From NCBI RefSeq assembly GCF_900172315.1, contig NZ_FWFV01000001.1:124001-188000 (forward strand): DNA of 64,000 bases, in the 5' to 3' direction. The position numbers were made by a program, and so were the translations under genes. Positions 45,087 to 53,922 of this stretch are shown piece after piece; positions within the stretch are counted from its first letter, which is position 1; every line of letters begins with the position of its first letter. A model generated the notes under the pieces. It had not been told where the DNA came from. It saw only the letters and a list, made by a program, of their open reading frames with translations, and did not search any database. This stretch comes from Palleronia marisminoris (lineage in GTDB: Bacteria > Pseudomonadota > Alphaproteobacteria > Rhodobacterales > Rhodobacteraceae).

Positions 45087-45896
45087 ATGACCACTCGCTA
45101 CGAAGACTACGAGCGGCTCAAGTTCGACTGGCCGGCAGAGCGCGTCCTGCGGGTGACGATGGAGAACCCCGGGCGCCTGAATGCGGCCGACGCGATCATG
45201 CACGGTGAACTGGTGCGGATCTGGCGGGACGTCGACGCGGATCCGCAGGTCAACGCGGTGATCATCCGGGGCGCAGGGAAGGCATTCTCCGGCGGCGGCG
45301 ACCTCGACCTCGTGCGCGAGATGACGCAGGACTTCGAGACCCTGACCCGGGTCTGGAAGGAAGCGCGCGACCTGGTCTACAACTTGATAAACTGCTCGAA
45401 ACCCGTGGTCTCGGCGATGGCGGGGCCGGCCGTGGGTGCGGGGCTGGTGGCAGGTTTGCTGGCGGACATCTCGATCGCCGCGAAGGACGCGCGGATTATC
45501 GACGGGCACACCCGGCTTGGCGTCGCTGCGGGTGATCATGCAGCGATTGTCTGGCCCTTGCTCTGCGGGTTGGCGAAGGCGAAGTACTACCTGTTGTTGT
45601 GCGAGCCGGTGAGCGGCGAGGAGGCTGAACGGATCGGCCTGATCTCGCTCTGCACCGAACCTGACGAGTTGCAGGAGAAGGCTCTCGATGTCGCGCGGAA
45701 GTTGGCCGCCGGATCGCCCTCGGCCCTGCGCTGGACCAAGTTCGCGCTGAACAACTGGCTGCGGCAGGCCGGCCCCATCTTCGATACGTCGCTGGCGCTC
45801 GAATTCACCGGCTTCAACGGCCCCGACGTCCAGGAGGGCCTCGCTTCTCTCGCCGAAAAGCGGCCGCCGAAGTTCGACCCGCGATCGCCTCTGTGA
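45087..45896 (+). CDS. Enoyl-CoA hydratase/isomerase family protein
   Basis: The 269-aa crotonase has the oxyanion-hole segments [14 protein letters not shown] and [17 protein letters not shown] and the active-site region [15 protein letters not shown]. It follows the ABC operon by 47 bases with GGAGACGAG before ATG 45087. Since paaF is not otherwise present, hydration of 2,3-dehydroadipyl-CoA is a possible role, but similar proteins act on many acyl-CoAs. Confidence 0.85.
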   Translation: MTTRYEDYERLKFDWPAERVLRVTMENPGRLNAADAIMHGELVRIWRDVDADPQVNAVIIRGAGKAFSGGGDLDLVREMTQDFETLTRVWKEARDLVYNLINCSKPVVSAMAGPAVGAGLVAGLLADISIAAKDARIIDGHTRLGVAAGDHAAIVWPLLCGLAKAKYYLLLCEPVSGEEAERIGLISLCTEPDELQEKALDVARKLAAGSPSALRWTKFALNNWLRQAGPIFDTSLALEFTGFNGPDVQEGLASLAEKRPPKFDPRSPL

Positions 45897-45941
45897 TGAA
45901 ACGAGCCGATGCGGGGGCCAAGGGCCTGCGTTTGTCTGGCC

Positions 45942-46979
45942 ATGCCTGAGATCCACATCCGCAAGGAAGGAATGGTCGGCCGCGTCACCCTTTCCCGTCC
46001 CGAGGCGCTCAACGCGCTGACCTGGGCGATGTGCCTCGAAATCGCGCGTGCGCTGGATGACTGGGCCGAAGACCCGCAGGTCGCTCTGGTAATCCTCGAC
46101 GCCGAGGGGACGAAGGCGTTCTGCGCCGGCGGCGACATAGCGGAGATGTATCGCAGCGGTATCGAAGGCGACTACGATTACGGCCGCAGTTTCTGGCGCG
46201 ACGAGTACCGTATGAACGCCAGGCTCGCCGAGTACCCCAAGCCGATCGTCAGCTTCCTGCACGGGTTCGTCATGGGTGGCGGCGTAGGGCTAGGCGGGCA
46301 CTGCTCGCACCGGATCGTGGGCGAAAGCGCCCGGATCGCCATGCCGGAATGCTCCATCGGTTTCGTTCCCGATGTGGGCGGGACCTATCGCCTGGCGCAG
46401 GCGCCGGGGCGGCTGGGCGAATACCTGGGCCTCACCGCCGCGAGGATGGAACCGGGTGACGCGCTGTACGCGGGTTTCGCCGATCATTTCGTGCCCGAAG
46501 CGGAATGGCCCGCGCTGAAGGACGCCCTGATCGCTTCAGGCGACGCCGGTGCCGTCGCAGAGGCCGCGCGGGCCGCGCCTCACGGCAAGCTTGTCGACTG
46601 GCAGACGCAAATCGACTTGTTCTTCGGCGGCAAGGAGCTGGCCGACATAGTGCGTGCGCTCCGCGCAGATGGATCGGACTTCGCGCGAGAGACCAGGGCG
46701 GCGCTGGAACGGAACGCGCCGCTTTCCATGGCCGTGACGCTCAAGATGATCCGCCGCCTCCGCGGGCCGTCGCTCACCATCCGCGACGCGCTCGAACTGG
46801 AATACCGCGTCAGTTACCGGATCATGGAGCACGGGGATTTCCTCGAAGGCATCCGCGCTGCCATCATCGACAAGGACCGGCAGCCGAAATGGCGGCACGC
46901 GTCCATGGAAGTCCCCGAAGCCGACGTGGACCACATGTTGGCGCCACTCGCGCGAGACGCCCTGACCTTCAGGGCATAA
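45942..46979 (+). CDS. 3-hydroxyisobutyryl-CoA hydrolase-like crotonase
   Basis: The 345-aa protein has the longer HIBCH-type crotonase layout: [46 protein letters not shown], and [15 protein letters not shown] with the catalytic Glu and Asp. In valine breakdown this enzyme frees 3-hydroxyisobutyrate from its CoA ester. ATG 45942 is chosen because homology starts at once; an ATG 33 bases earlier is possible. It could serve branched-chain acids taken up by the adjacent importer. Confidence 0.85.
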   Translation: MPEIHIRKEGMVGRVTLSRPEALNALTWAMCLEIARALDDWAEDPQVALVILDAEGTKAFCAGGDIAEMYRSGIEGDYDYGRSFWRDEYRMNARLAEYPKPIVSFLHGFVMGGGVGLGGHCSHRIVGESARIAMPECSIGFVPDVGGTYRLAQAPGRLGEYLGLTAARMEPGDALYAGFADHFVPEAEWPALKDALIASGDAGAVAEAARAAPHGKLVDWQTQIDLFFGGKELADIVRALRADGSDFARETRAALERNAPLSMAVTLKMIRRLRGPSLTIRDALELEYRVSYRIMEHGDFLEGIRAAIIDKDRQPKWRHASMEVPEADVDHMLAPLARDALTFRA

Positions 46980-47021
46980 ATGTGAGAGTGGCGGATTCCG
47001 CCAGCGCCCAGGCGACCCCCT

Positions 47022-47795
47022 TCAGTGGGAGAGCACCCGCGAGAGGAAGCTCTGGGTGCGCTCGCGCCTAGGATTGTCGAAGACATCCGCGGGCCGGCCC
47101 TGCTCGACGATTTCACCCTCGTGAATGTAGATGACCCGGTCGGCGACTTCGCGGGCGAAGCTCATCTCGTGCGTGACGATGACCATGGTCATGCCTTCGC
47201 GGGCCAATTCCCGCATCGCGTCCAGAACCTCGCCGATCATCTCGGGATCCAGTGCCGATGTCGGCTCGTCGAAGAGCATCAGCCGGGGCTCCATCGCCAG
47301 CGCCCGGGCCAGCGCCACGCGTTGCTGCTGGCCGCCCGAAAGCTGGCTCGGGAACTTGTCCGCCTGGTCCGCGATGCCGACACGGTCCAGCAGGCGCTTG
47401 GCCGTCTCCCTGGCGTCTTCACGGCTTGCGCTTCGCACCTTGCGGGGCGCGAGCGTTATGTTGTCCAGCACGCTCAGATGCGGGAACAGATTGAACTGCT
47501 GGAAGACCATCCCGACTTCCGTCCGGATCTGCTGGAGGGTCTGGCTGGCCTTGCCATGCGGCTCCAGCATCTTTCCGTCGACCTCCAGTCGACCGCTCTG
47601 GAACTCCTCCAGACCGTTGATGCACCGGATCAGCGTCGACTTCCCCGAGCCGCTGGCACCGATGATCACCACGACCTCGCCGGGGGCGACCGACAGGTCG
47701 ACATCCTTCAGAACATGCAACGCGCCGAAATTCTTGTTCAGCTTTTCCATCCGCACGATGGGCGCGGCGGTGTCGTCGATTTTCCGTTCACTCAT
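47022..47795 (-). CDS. Polar amino acid ABC transporter ATP-binding protein (GlnQ type)
   Basis: The 257-aa ATPase has Walker [12 protein letters not shown]-loop [10 protein letters not shown], signature LSGGQQQRV, Walker [15 protein letters not shown] and [13 protein letters not shown], all typical of the GlnQ/HisP group. It is coupled to the permease gene by a 4-base ATGA overlap and completes a three-gene importer. Its 3' end converges with the HIBCH-like gene. Confidence 0.95.
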   Translation of the reverse strand: MSERKIDDTAAPIVRMEKLNKNFGALHVLKDVDLSVAPGEVVVIIGASGSGKSTLIRCINGLEEFQSGRLEVDGKMLEPHGKASQTLQQIRTEVGMVFQQFNLFPHLSVLDNITLAPRKVRSASREDARETAKRLLDRVGIADQADKFPSQLSGGQQQRVALARALAMEPRLMLFDEPTSALDPEMIGEVLDAMRELAREGMTMVIVTHEMSFAREVADRVIYIHEGEIVEQGRPADVFDNPRRERTQSFLSRVLSH

Positions 47796-48481
47796 TGGCC
47801 GACCAGCCCCCTGCGTTCCAGCATCCTCAACGCCAGCGAAAGCGTCAGCGTGATCGCGAGGTAGAGCACGGCGACCATCAGGTAGACTTCCAGCGCCCTG
47901 AACGTGGTCGCGATGTAGATCTGACCCTGCCTCACAAGCTCACCGACACCGATGACGGCGAAAAGCGACGTATCCTTGATGCTGATGATCCCCTGGTTGC
48001 CCAGTGCCGGGATCATCCGCCGAAAGCCCTGCGGCCAGATGATGTACCTGAACGTCTGCGCCCGCGACAGTCCAAGCGACAGCCCCGCCTCGCGCTGGCC
48101 CCGCTCGATGGATTGCACGCCACCGCGCACGATCTCCGAGATGTAGGCGCCCGAATTCACGGCGATGGCCGCGATGCCTGCGGTGATGGCGTCGATCGGC
48201 CCCCCCAGCAACTGAGGGAGGCCGTAGAAGATGAAGAGCACCTGGACCAGGACCGGCGTGCCGCGAAAGATCTCGATGTAGGCGATGGCGGGCCAACGCA
48301 GCCATGCCGTCGGGCTGAGACGCAGCAGCCCGAAGATCATGCCGAGCACGAAGCCGAACGCGAGTCCTCCAAACGCGATCAGCAACGTGTAGGGAACCCC
48401 CGCAAGCAGATACGGGATGGAATCCAGCGCGGCCTGCCAGTCGAAATCGAAAGAACCGTTCAAGGATGAACTCCGTCTCAT
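47792..48481 (-). CDS. Polar amino acid ABC transporter permease
   Basis: The 229-aa membrane protein has about five spans and the conserved cytoplasmic EAA loop ([35 protein letters not shown]). It belongs to the HisM/GlnP permease family. Only one permease gene is present, so the channel is probably a homodimer. Confidence 0.94.
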   Translation of the reverse strand: MRRSSSLNGSFDFDWQAALDSIPYLLAGVPYTLLIAFGGLAFGFVLGMIFGLLRLSPTAWLRWPAIAYIEIFRGTPVLVQVLFIFYGLPQLLGGPIDAITAGIAAIAVNSGAYISEIVRGGVQSIERGQREAGLSLGLSRAQTFRYIIWPQGFRRMIPALGNQGIISIKDTSLFAVIGVGELVRQGQIYIATTFRALEVYLMVAVLYLAITLTLSLALRMLERRGLVGQ

Positions 48482-48499
48482 GACAATGCGGCAAAGAAA

Positions 48500-48529
48500 C
48501 GCCTCCCCGAAGTCATCTTCGGAGAGGCG
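48500..48529 (-). terminator. Long intercistronic hairpin between the binding protein and permease genes
   Basis: A 13-bp stem with one mismatch (CGCCTCCCCGAAG against CTTCGGAGAGGCG) and a TCAT loop lies 54 bases after the SBP stop. On the minus strand it is followed by TTTCTTTG, so it may act as a partial terminator as well as protecting the SBP message. Confidence 0.65.
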
Positions 48530-48583
48530 ACGTGTTCAGTCGACAGTGTCGCTCACGCGCGGGCGGTGTTCAAGACACCAAAC

Positions 48584-49345
48584 TCACTGCTCGCTCGGGC
48601 TGCCGAACCAGTTGCTGTAGATCTCGTCGTAGGTTCCGTCCTCGTGCATGGCCGCGAGCGCCTCGTTGACAGGCTCCACGAGGTCGCTGCCCTTCGAGAA
48701 GGCAATGCCGTATTGCTGGCCTTCATAGAGCGGTCCGACGACCTTGACGCGGCCATCGCCCCGGGTCTTGGCGAAATAGCCGACATTCGGCGCGTCGTAG
48801 AACACCGCGTCGACGCTGCCGCCCATGAGGGCCAGGTACATGTCGCTCGAGCCCGGATAGGGCGTGATCGTGGCGCTGTCGCCGAACTTCTCGGTCAGGT
48901 AGTCGTAGCTGGTCGAGCCGATCTTCGTGCCGATCGTCAGGCCCTCGAGATCCTCGACCGTCTTGACGTCGTCATTGTCGGCGCCGACCAGGATCTGCAG
49001 ACCGCTGTCGTAGTAGGGGTCCGAGAAATCGACGATCTCGGCGCGTTCGTCGGTGATCGTGATGCCCGCGATCGCGCCGTCCAAGTTGCCGGTCTGAACG
49101 GCGGGAATGATCCCGTTGAAGTCCATCGTGTTGATGTTGACCTCGAAGCCGACGCGGTCGGCCAGTTCACGGATGATGTCCATGTCGAACCCGATCATCT
49201 CGCCGGTTTCGCTGTCCATCATCTCGAACGGAACGAAGCTGGGGTCCGTCGCCATCTGCACGGTCTGGCCCTGCGCTGCACCACCCAGCGCGACGCCAAG
49301 ACCAACCCATCCCGCCAGCGCGAAACCCTTCATCGAATAAGGCAT
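48584..49345 (-). CDS. Polar amino acid ABC transporter substrate-binding protein (GlnH type)
   Basis: The 253-aa precursor has a signal peptide (about residues 1-27, ending GGAAQGQ) and a type II periplasmic-binding fold. Its ligand-contact segments ([47 protein letters not shown]) are typical of glutamine/arginine/histidine-binding proteins. AGGGAG before ATG 49345 sets the start. The ligand cannot be fixed from sequence. Confidence 0.93.
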   Translation of the reverse strand: MPYSMKGFALAGWVGLGVALGGAAQGQTVQMATDPSFVPFEMMDSETGEMIGFDMDIIRELADRVGFEVNINTMDFNGIIPAVQTGNLDGAIAGITITDERAEIVDFSDPYYDSGLQILVGADNDDVKTVEDLEGLTIGTKIGSTSYDYLTEKFGDSATITPYPGSSDMYLALMGGSVDAVFYDAPNVGYFAKTRGDGRVKVVGPLYEGQQYGIAFSKGSDLVEPVNEALAAMHEDGTYDEIYSNWFGSPSEQ

Positions 49346-49549
49346 AATATCTCCCTTTCTGCAACAAGAACAGAATGTTGTCCGTTGATGCTCAGGGCAT
49401 AGGTTCGCGCGCGCGTTATCGAAGGTCAAGGTCAAATGCGGAAGCCGCGTCTGCGGTGGCGCAGAGCGGCGTGATGTCCGAAGCAAATACCCTGGGCGCG
49501 ATGGCGATCGCAGGCCGTGATCTCGCAGGCGCGTCAGTCCGCGACGTCC

Positions 49550-49576
49550 CGCGGCCCGAACGATGTCCGGGCCGCG
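49550..49576 (-). terminator. Terminator-like hairpin after the alkaline phosphatase gene
   Basis: A perfect 9-bp stem (CGCGGCCCG / CGGGCCGCG) with a 9-nt loop begins 20 bases after the phosphatase stop. The rest of the 250-base gap to the glnH-like start holds that gene's promoter region; no further gene is visible. Confidence 0.55.
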
Positions 49577-49595
49577 CAACTGTCAGCCTGCAGCC

Positions 49596-51167
49596 TTACT
49601 CCTCTTCGGCTTCCATCGTGGCGTAGCGCATGACGTGGAAGATCACGTTCTGCTCGATGGTGCCGTCGAAGAGATGCGCCCAGGGCCCTTTGGCATAAAG
49701 CGCGACATCGGTGCCCGAGTGCGTTTCCGAGGGCATCGGTATCAGCGCCTGCTGAATGTAGTCGAGGTCCGTCGCCTCCTCCTGGGTCACCATCGGGCGC
49801 GAGCCCTGGTAGAGCGGGCGCGGATCGCCTGCGGCCGCGCCGGTATCGGGATCGACCGGCTGGGAGATATCGGCGTCATCCACCTCCACCTGCTCGATGA
49901 GCACCGACCCGACCCCGTTGAGATATCCGGCCACGGTGTAGGGCAATTCGTCCGAGGCGAGGTTGGGCTCGCCCGTGTGCTCGATGCCGTCCGGGTTCAC
50001 CCCCATGCAAAGTCCGAGGATGTCCGAGCCGCGACCGCAATAGCCATTGAACTGAAGCGCGTGATCGTGGTCGGCGGTGACGACGATCAGCGTCTCCGAG
50101 TCTTCCGTCATCTCGTCGGCCAGCGCGATCGCCTCGGCGAAGGCGCGCCCGTCGCGCACCGTCCGCGCAAGGTTGCCGGCGTGGTTGGCGTGATCGACCC
50201 GCCCGCCCTCGACCATGAGGTAATACCCGTCCTCGTCGCGGGACAGCACCTCGATCGCCGCCTCGGTCATTTCGGCGAGGCTCGGCTCGTTGGCCCGGTC
50301 GGCTTCGTAGAGCATGTGACTGCCCTCGAAGAGGCCGAGGATCGGACCCTCGACGCCCGAGGTGTCGATCTCCTGGAATTCCTCCTGCGTCTGCACGTAG
50401 GTGCCGTCCTCGCCGGTGATCTCCTCGATCAGGTTCCGCCCGTCGCCGCGGCTCCCGGCTTCGCCTTCCGCGTCGGTTTCGCCGTCCGGCAGGAAGTGCC
50501 GCCTGCCCCCGCTGAACACGACGTCGATCACCCCGTCATTCATCTGCGAGGCGAGCTGCGCGGCGATGTCGGGCTGGTCGCACCCTTCCGGCACCAAGGT
50601 GTCGTCCTCGTAGTCACGTGACACGGTGCGGGCATAGACCGCGGCGCCGGTGGCATGGGTGATGCGCGCCGTCGAGACGATTCCCACCGATTTCCCGGCA
50701 TCCGACACGATCTCGGACAGAAGGGCGACCTCATCCTCGGCCCCCGCCGCGCAGTCCCCGACATTGACGGCATCGGTCACGTTTATGACGTCGTTCTTGG
50801 CCTTCACCCCCGAATTGAAGGCAGCCGCCGTCGGCGCGCTGTCAGGCGTCAGGCCATTGGTGGTGTAGGTCTTGACGAGTGCCAGGTAGGGGAAATCCTC
50901 GTGCGGCTGCACGTACTCGTCGCCATATCCGCCGTCCTGTTGTCCGGTGAAGACGCGCGTCGCGTAGTTCGTGGCGACGCCGTTACCGTCCGCGACGAAC
51001 AGGATCACGTTCCGGGCGCGCCCGGTGATCTGCTCGCGCTGCAGCATCTCCTCGAGCTTGGCCTGCGCGTCCGCGAACCACTGATTCGACGCCTGCGGAA
51101 CGGCTTCCTGGGCCGAGGCAACCGACGCGGTCATGCCGAGAACGGCAAGGGTGACTCTCAATTTCAT
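49596..51167 (-). CDS. phoA: Periplasmic alkaline phosphatase, PhoA family
   Basis: The 523-aa precursor has a signal peptide (MKLRVTLAVLGMTASVASA). Alkaline phosphatase metal/active-site motifs are present: ILFVADGNG, the nucleophile region LTPDSAPTAAAFNSG, MVEGGRVDHANHAGN, VTADHDHAL and SETHSGTDVALYAKGPWAHLFDG. It hydrolyses phosphomonoesters in the periplasm. AGGAGG stands directly before ATG 51167. Two Cys pairs (GDCAAG/GCDQ and GYCGRG/GLCMG) could form disulfides, as in related enzymes. A PHO box is not convincing upstream. Confidence 0.93.
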   Translation of the reverse strand: MKLRVTLAVLGMTASVASAQEAVPQASNQWFADAQAKLEEMLQREQITGRARNVILFVADGNGVATNYATRVFTGQQDGGYGDEYVQPHEDFPYLALVKTYTTNGLTPDSAPTAAAFNSGVKAKNDVINVTDAVNVGDCAAGAEDEVALLSEIVSDAGKSVGIVSTARITHATGAAVYARTVSRDYEDDTLVPEGCDQPDIAAQLASQMNDGVIDVVFSGGRRHFLPDGETDAEGEAGSRGDGRNLIEEITGEDGTYVQTQEEFQEIDTSGVEGPILGLFEGSHMLYEADRANEPSLAEMTEAAIEVLSRDEDGYYLMVEGGRVDHANHAGNLARTVRDGRAFAEAIALADEMTEDSETLIVVTADHDHALQFNGYCGRGSDILGLCMGVNPDGIEHTGEPNLASDELPYTVAGYLNGVGSVLIEQVEVDDADISQPVDPDTGAAAGDPRPLYQGSRPMVTQEEATDLDYIQQALIPMPSETHSGTDVALYAKGPWAHLFDGTIEQNVIFHVMRYATMEAEEE

Positions 51168-51211
51168 CTGGTCCTCCTAACGCTCCGTCGCTGATCGCCG
51201 CGGGCGGATGC

Positions 51212-51221
51212 CACACGTGTG
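51212..51221. promoter_or_regulatory. CACACGTGTG palindrome upstream of the alkaline phosphatase
   Basis: A 10-bp perfect palindrome lies about 45 bases upstream of the phosphatase ATG. It could be a regulator site. It only weakly resembles half of a PHO box (GTCACA). Confidence 0.25.
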
Positions 51222-51300
51222 ACGGTAGCCTCATGAGCCTACGACACGACCTGAAGATGAAAAGCCTTATGTTCAGCCTGCGGGGGGGTCGAGGGCGACG

Positions 51301-51745
51301 CACCACCAGATCCTGCGCCGCCTCGTCGCAACGATCGAGGCGATGGACCCCGAAAACCCCGAGCGCCGCGACATGATGCGCCTCCTGGCGGGCGAGCTTG
51401 AAATCCGCAAGCACGTGGAGGACGAGATCTTCTACCCCGCCGTCCGACCCGAACCGTCACTCCCGGTTCCTTTCCCGCTTCTGTGGCGCGGCGGCGCTGG
51501 GCTCGGGCGAGGATGGCCTGACCTTCGCCCTCCGGAGCGCCGGCCGCTTGCGCGCAGCAAAAGGCAACGGGTCCGGAGCTTTCGAGGCGTTCGCCGTGGC
51601 CATTCCCGACCTGCGCCAGCAGGCGCGGCTTCTCGGGGAAGCGGGCATCGCCTTCCATGAAACCGAGACGCGGCTGACGACAGCCGCACAGGACCTGTTC
51701 GGTGTGCGTGTCGAATTCGTTCCGGGCGAGACTCCGACACGGTGA
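51301..51745 (+). pseudogene. Decayed hemerythrin (HHE) and VOC/glyoxalase-like fragments
   Basis: From 51301 one frame encodes a hemerythrin-like stretch (HHQILRRLVATIEAMD, then ELEIRKHVEDEIFYPAV) that lacks a proper N-terminus and loses similarity after about 51450. A second frame then encodes the C-terminal part of a VOC/glyoxalase-like domain (FEAFAVAIPDLRQQARLL, LTTAAQDLFGVRVEFVPG) up to a TGA ending at 51745. The two pieces are in different frames. A 7-G run (51282-51288) just upstream is a likely frameshift point. I read this as remnants of two genes joined by deletion. From 51746 to 51887 nothing is visible but the leader of the sensor kinase. Confidence 0.6.
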
Positions 51746-51887
51746 GCCGCACGAGGCTCACGCGGACAGCCTGCCGTGGATTGAACAAACGCGAGACGGA
51801 CGCGCGCCAGCCCGCAGTTGTGGGGCGGCAGAAATCCGGCCATAAACCCAATATGATGCGGACCGGAGGAAGTGGAAGCGGCGGAAC

Positions 51888-53138
51888 ATGACCGTGCAGG
51901 ATGATGAGAATGCAAAGCTGGACGACGACGTAAGGGCTGTCCTGAGCCTGCAGTCGACGTCGCGGATACTCGAAGCCGCCGCGACGCTCACTGGCGTCCG
52001 CTTCGCTGCGATCGCACGGGTAACGCCGGATCGGTGGGTCACATGCGCATCGCTCGATCGACTGGAATTCGGGCTGACGCCCGGCGACGAGCTCGACGTC
52101 GACTCGACCCTGTGCATCCAGGTGCGCGGCTGCAGGAAGACGGTCGTGATCGACGATGTCGACACCGATCCCAACTTTCGCAACCATCCCACGCCGCGCC
52201 AGTACGGCTTCAAGAGCTACATCTCGGTCCCCATCATCACGACGAGCGGCGAATTCTTCGGAACGCTCTGCGGGCTGGATCCGGAGGCGAGACGCCTGAA
52301 CACGCCAAAGGTGCTCGAGTCCTTCGCCCTGTTCGCGGATCTCATCGCGGCGCAGCTCGACACGCACCGGGCCTTCGCCGAGCAGGGGCGCCAACTCAGG
52401 TCCGAGCGGTCGTTCGGGCGGCTCCGGGAAGAGTTCATCGCGATGCTCGGCCACGACCTGCGGAACCCGGTTTCCGCGGTTCTGGCCGGGGTGCGCATCC
52501 TAGGGCGCAAGCCGCTCGACGCCGAGACCGAAGAGGTGGTCGAGCGGATCGGCGCGAGCGCGCGGCGCATGGACGATTTGATCCGTGACCTCCTGGACCT
52601 GACGCGGGGACGCCTCGGCGGGGGCATCCCGGTCGAGATCGATCCGGAGGCCGATATCCGGGACGAGTTCGAGCAGGTGATCTCGGAGATCCAGACGGCC
52701 ACGGGGCGCGAGATCCGGTCGGAACTGGACTGCGGCTCCCTGCCCTGCGACCGCGCGCGCCTGGGACAGCTGCTGTCGAACCTGCTCAGCAACGCCGTCA
52801 CGCATGGCGCACCCGACGCCCCGGTCACGGTGACGGCCGCCGAGCGGAACGGGCATTTCGTCCTCTCGGTCGGAAATCTCGGCGACCCGATCCCGGAGGA
52901 TCTCCTGCCCACGCTCTTCAAGCCGTTCAACCGCGGGCCCGCCGGCTCGGCCGCCTCGGGTCGCGCGGGGCTGGGGCTCGGGCTGTATATCGCGTCCGAG
53001 ATCGCCAAGGCGCATGGCGGCAGGCTGACCGCGACGTCGGAAGACGGCACCGTCAGCGTCACGTTGACGATGCCCGTGCCGCCCCGCGGGGTACGGTCGA
53101 AGTCCGTCTCGTCGAACGACGAGGCCGCATCGGCCTGA
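51888..53138 (+). CDS. Cytoplasmic GAF-domain sensor histidine kinase
   Basis: The 416-aa protein has an N-terminal GAF domain (about residues 20-165; GYKSYISVPI-like FKSYISVPIITTSGEFFGTLCGLD), a short helix, the phosphoacceptor H-box EEFIAMLGHDLRNPVSAV, and an ATPase domain with NLLSNAVTHG, FKPFNRG and GLGLGLYIASEIAKAHGG. No membrane span is present. Relatives include light- or redox-responsive kinases, but I see no bound-chromophore motif that would decide. No response regulator is nearby. GGAAG lies upstream of ATG 51888. Confidence 0.88.
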   Translation: MTVQDDENAKLDDDVRAVLSLQSTSRILEAAATLTGVRFAAIARVTPDRWVTCASLDRLEFGLTPGDELDVDSTLCIQVRGCRKTVVIDDVDTDPNFRNHPTPRQYGFKSYISVPIITTSGEFFGTLCGLDPEARRLNTPKVLESFALFADLIAAQLDTHRAFAEQGRQLRSERSFGRLREEFIAMLGHDLRNPVSAVLAGVRILGRKPLDAETEEVVERIGASARRMDDLIRDLLDLTRGRLGGGIPVEIDPEADIRDEFEQVISEIQTATGREIRSELDCGSLPCDRARLGQLLSNLLSNAVTHGAPDAPVTVTAAERNGHFVLSVGNLGDPIPEDLLPTLFKPFNRGPAGSAASGRAGLGLGLYIASEIAKAHGGRLTATSEDGTVSVTLTMPVPPRGVRSKSVSSNDEAASA

Positions 53139-53149
53139 GCACCGGCGCC

Positions 53150-53812
53150 CTACATCCGAAGCGTTTCCGGCACCGCGCTGCGGATGTCGTGCGCGATGGC
53201 CGCCGTCAGAGCGTCGCAATCGCGGCTGGTGAGCGCCGCGAGGATCGCGGGGTGGATGTCGCGGACGCCCACGGCATCGGGGTTCTCGCGCGCCAGCCGG
53301 TTGAACGGCCCGAGCTGCAACCAGACACTCTCGATCAGCGGCATCGAGGCCTGATCGGGCGGCAGCTCGTAGAGCCTGCGGTGGAACGCCTGGTTCAGCG
53401 CGCTCACCCGGTCCGGATCCCCTGCCCCGCGCGCCATGCCGATCAGCGCATCGGTCTCGGCCATCTCGTCGATCACGACGTCCGATACATGGGGCAGCGC
53501 GCGCGCACCCGCGTGGGTCTCGAGCGCGATGCGCAGCGCCACGAGATCCTCGAACCGCGCCGGGGTCATGTCCGGCACCCGCAGGCGACGGTTCCCCAGC
53601 ACCTCGATCGCGTTCTCCGAGCTCAGCCGCCGCAACGCCTCGCGGATCGGGGTCGGGCTGAGCTCCAGCAACTCGGCCACGCCGCGGATGGTCAGCGACG
53701 CACCTGGCGGCAGCCAGCCGGCCATCACCGCATTTCGCAGCCGGCGATACGCGTATTCCTGCCCCGTCATCGCGGGGGTCCGGTCGATCGGGGGCAGCGG
53801 CGTCTGCTGCAT
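53150..53812 (-). CDS. GntR-family regulator (FCD domain)
   Basis: The roughly 220-aa protein has an N-terminal winged helix (EYAYRRLRNAVMAGWLPPGASLTIRGVAELLELSPTPIREALRRL) and a C-terminal FCD ligand domain whose metal-binding pattern (LRIALE, NQAFHRRLY, HPAILAAL) is visible. It is divergent from the PuuA-like gene and separated by repeated TATCACA/TGTGA motifs, so it probably regulates the polyamine operon. The start could be ATG 53812 or ATG 53827; neither has a strong ribosome-binding site. Confidence 0.85.
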   Translation of the reverse strand: MQQTPLPPIDRTPAMTGQEYAYRRLRNAVMAGWLPPGASLTIRGVAELLELSPTPIREALRRLSSENAIEVLGNRRLRVPDMTPARFEDLVALRIALETHAGARALPHVSDVVIDEMAETDALIGMARGAGDPDRVSALNQAFHRRLYELPPDQASMPLIESVWLQLGPFNRLARENPDAVGVRDIHPAILAALTSRDCDALTAAIAHDIRSAVPETLRM

Positions 53813-53857
53813 TCGGAGGCATCCCATATTTTCCGCGACCCAGACGTGACACGGAGA

Positions 53858-53911
53858 TTGACAGGAGTCCAGAAGACATATCACAAGCAACCGAATGGTA
53901 TCACATTGTGA
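53858..53911 (+). promoter_or_regulatory. Promoter and GntR-type operator of the polyamine operon
   Basis: TTGACA (53858-53863) is a consensus -35 box; TATCAC at 53879 (15-base spacer) or TCACAA at 53881 (17-base spacer) would be the -10. TATCACA recurs exactly 20 bases apart (53879-53885 and 53899-53905). The second copy forms the palindrome TCACATTGTGA (53901-53911). A dimeric GntR/FCD protein bound here would block transcription. Confidence 0.5.
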
Positions 53912-53922
53912 GAATCGAACGT

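Noticed and set aside
51168-51240. PHO box upstream of the alkaline phosphatase
   Set aside because: Only one GTCACA-like half is visible; the two direct CTGTCAT repeats with correct spacing are missing.
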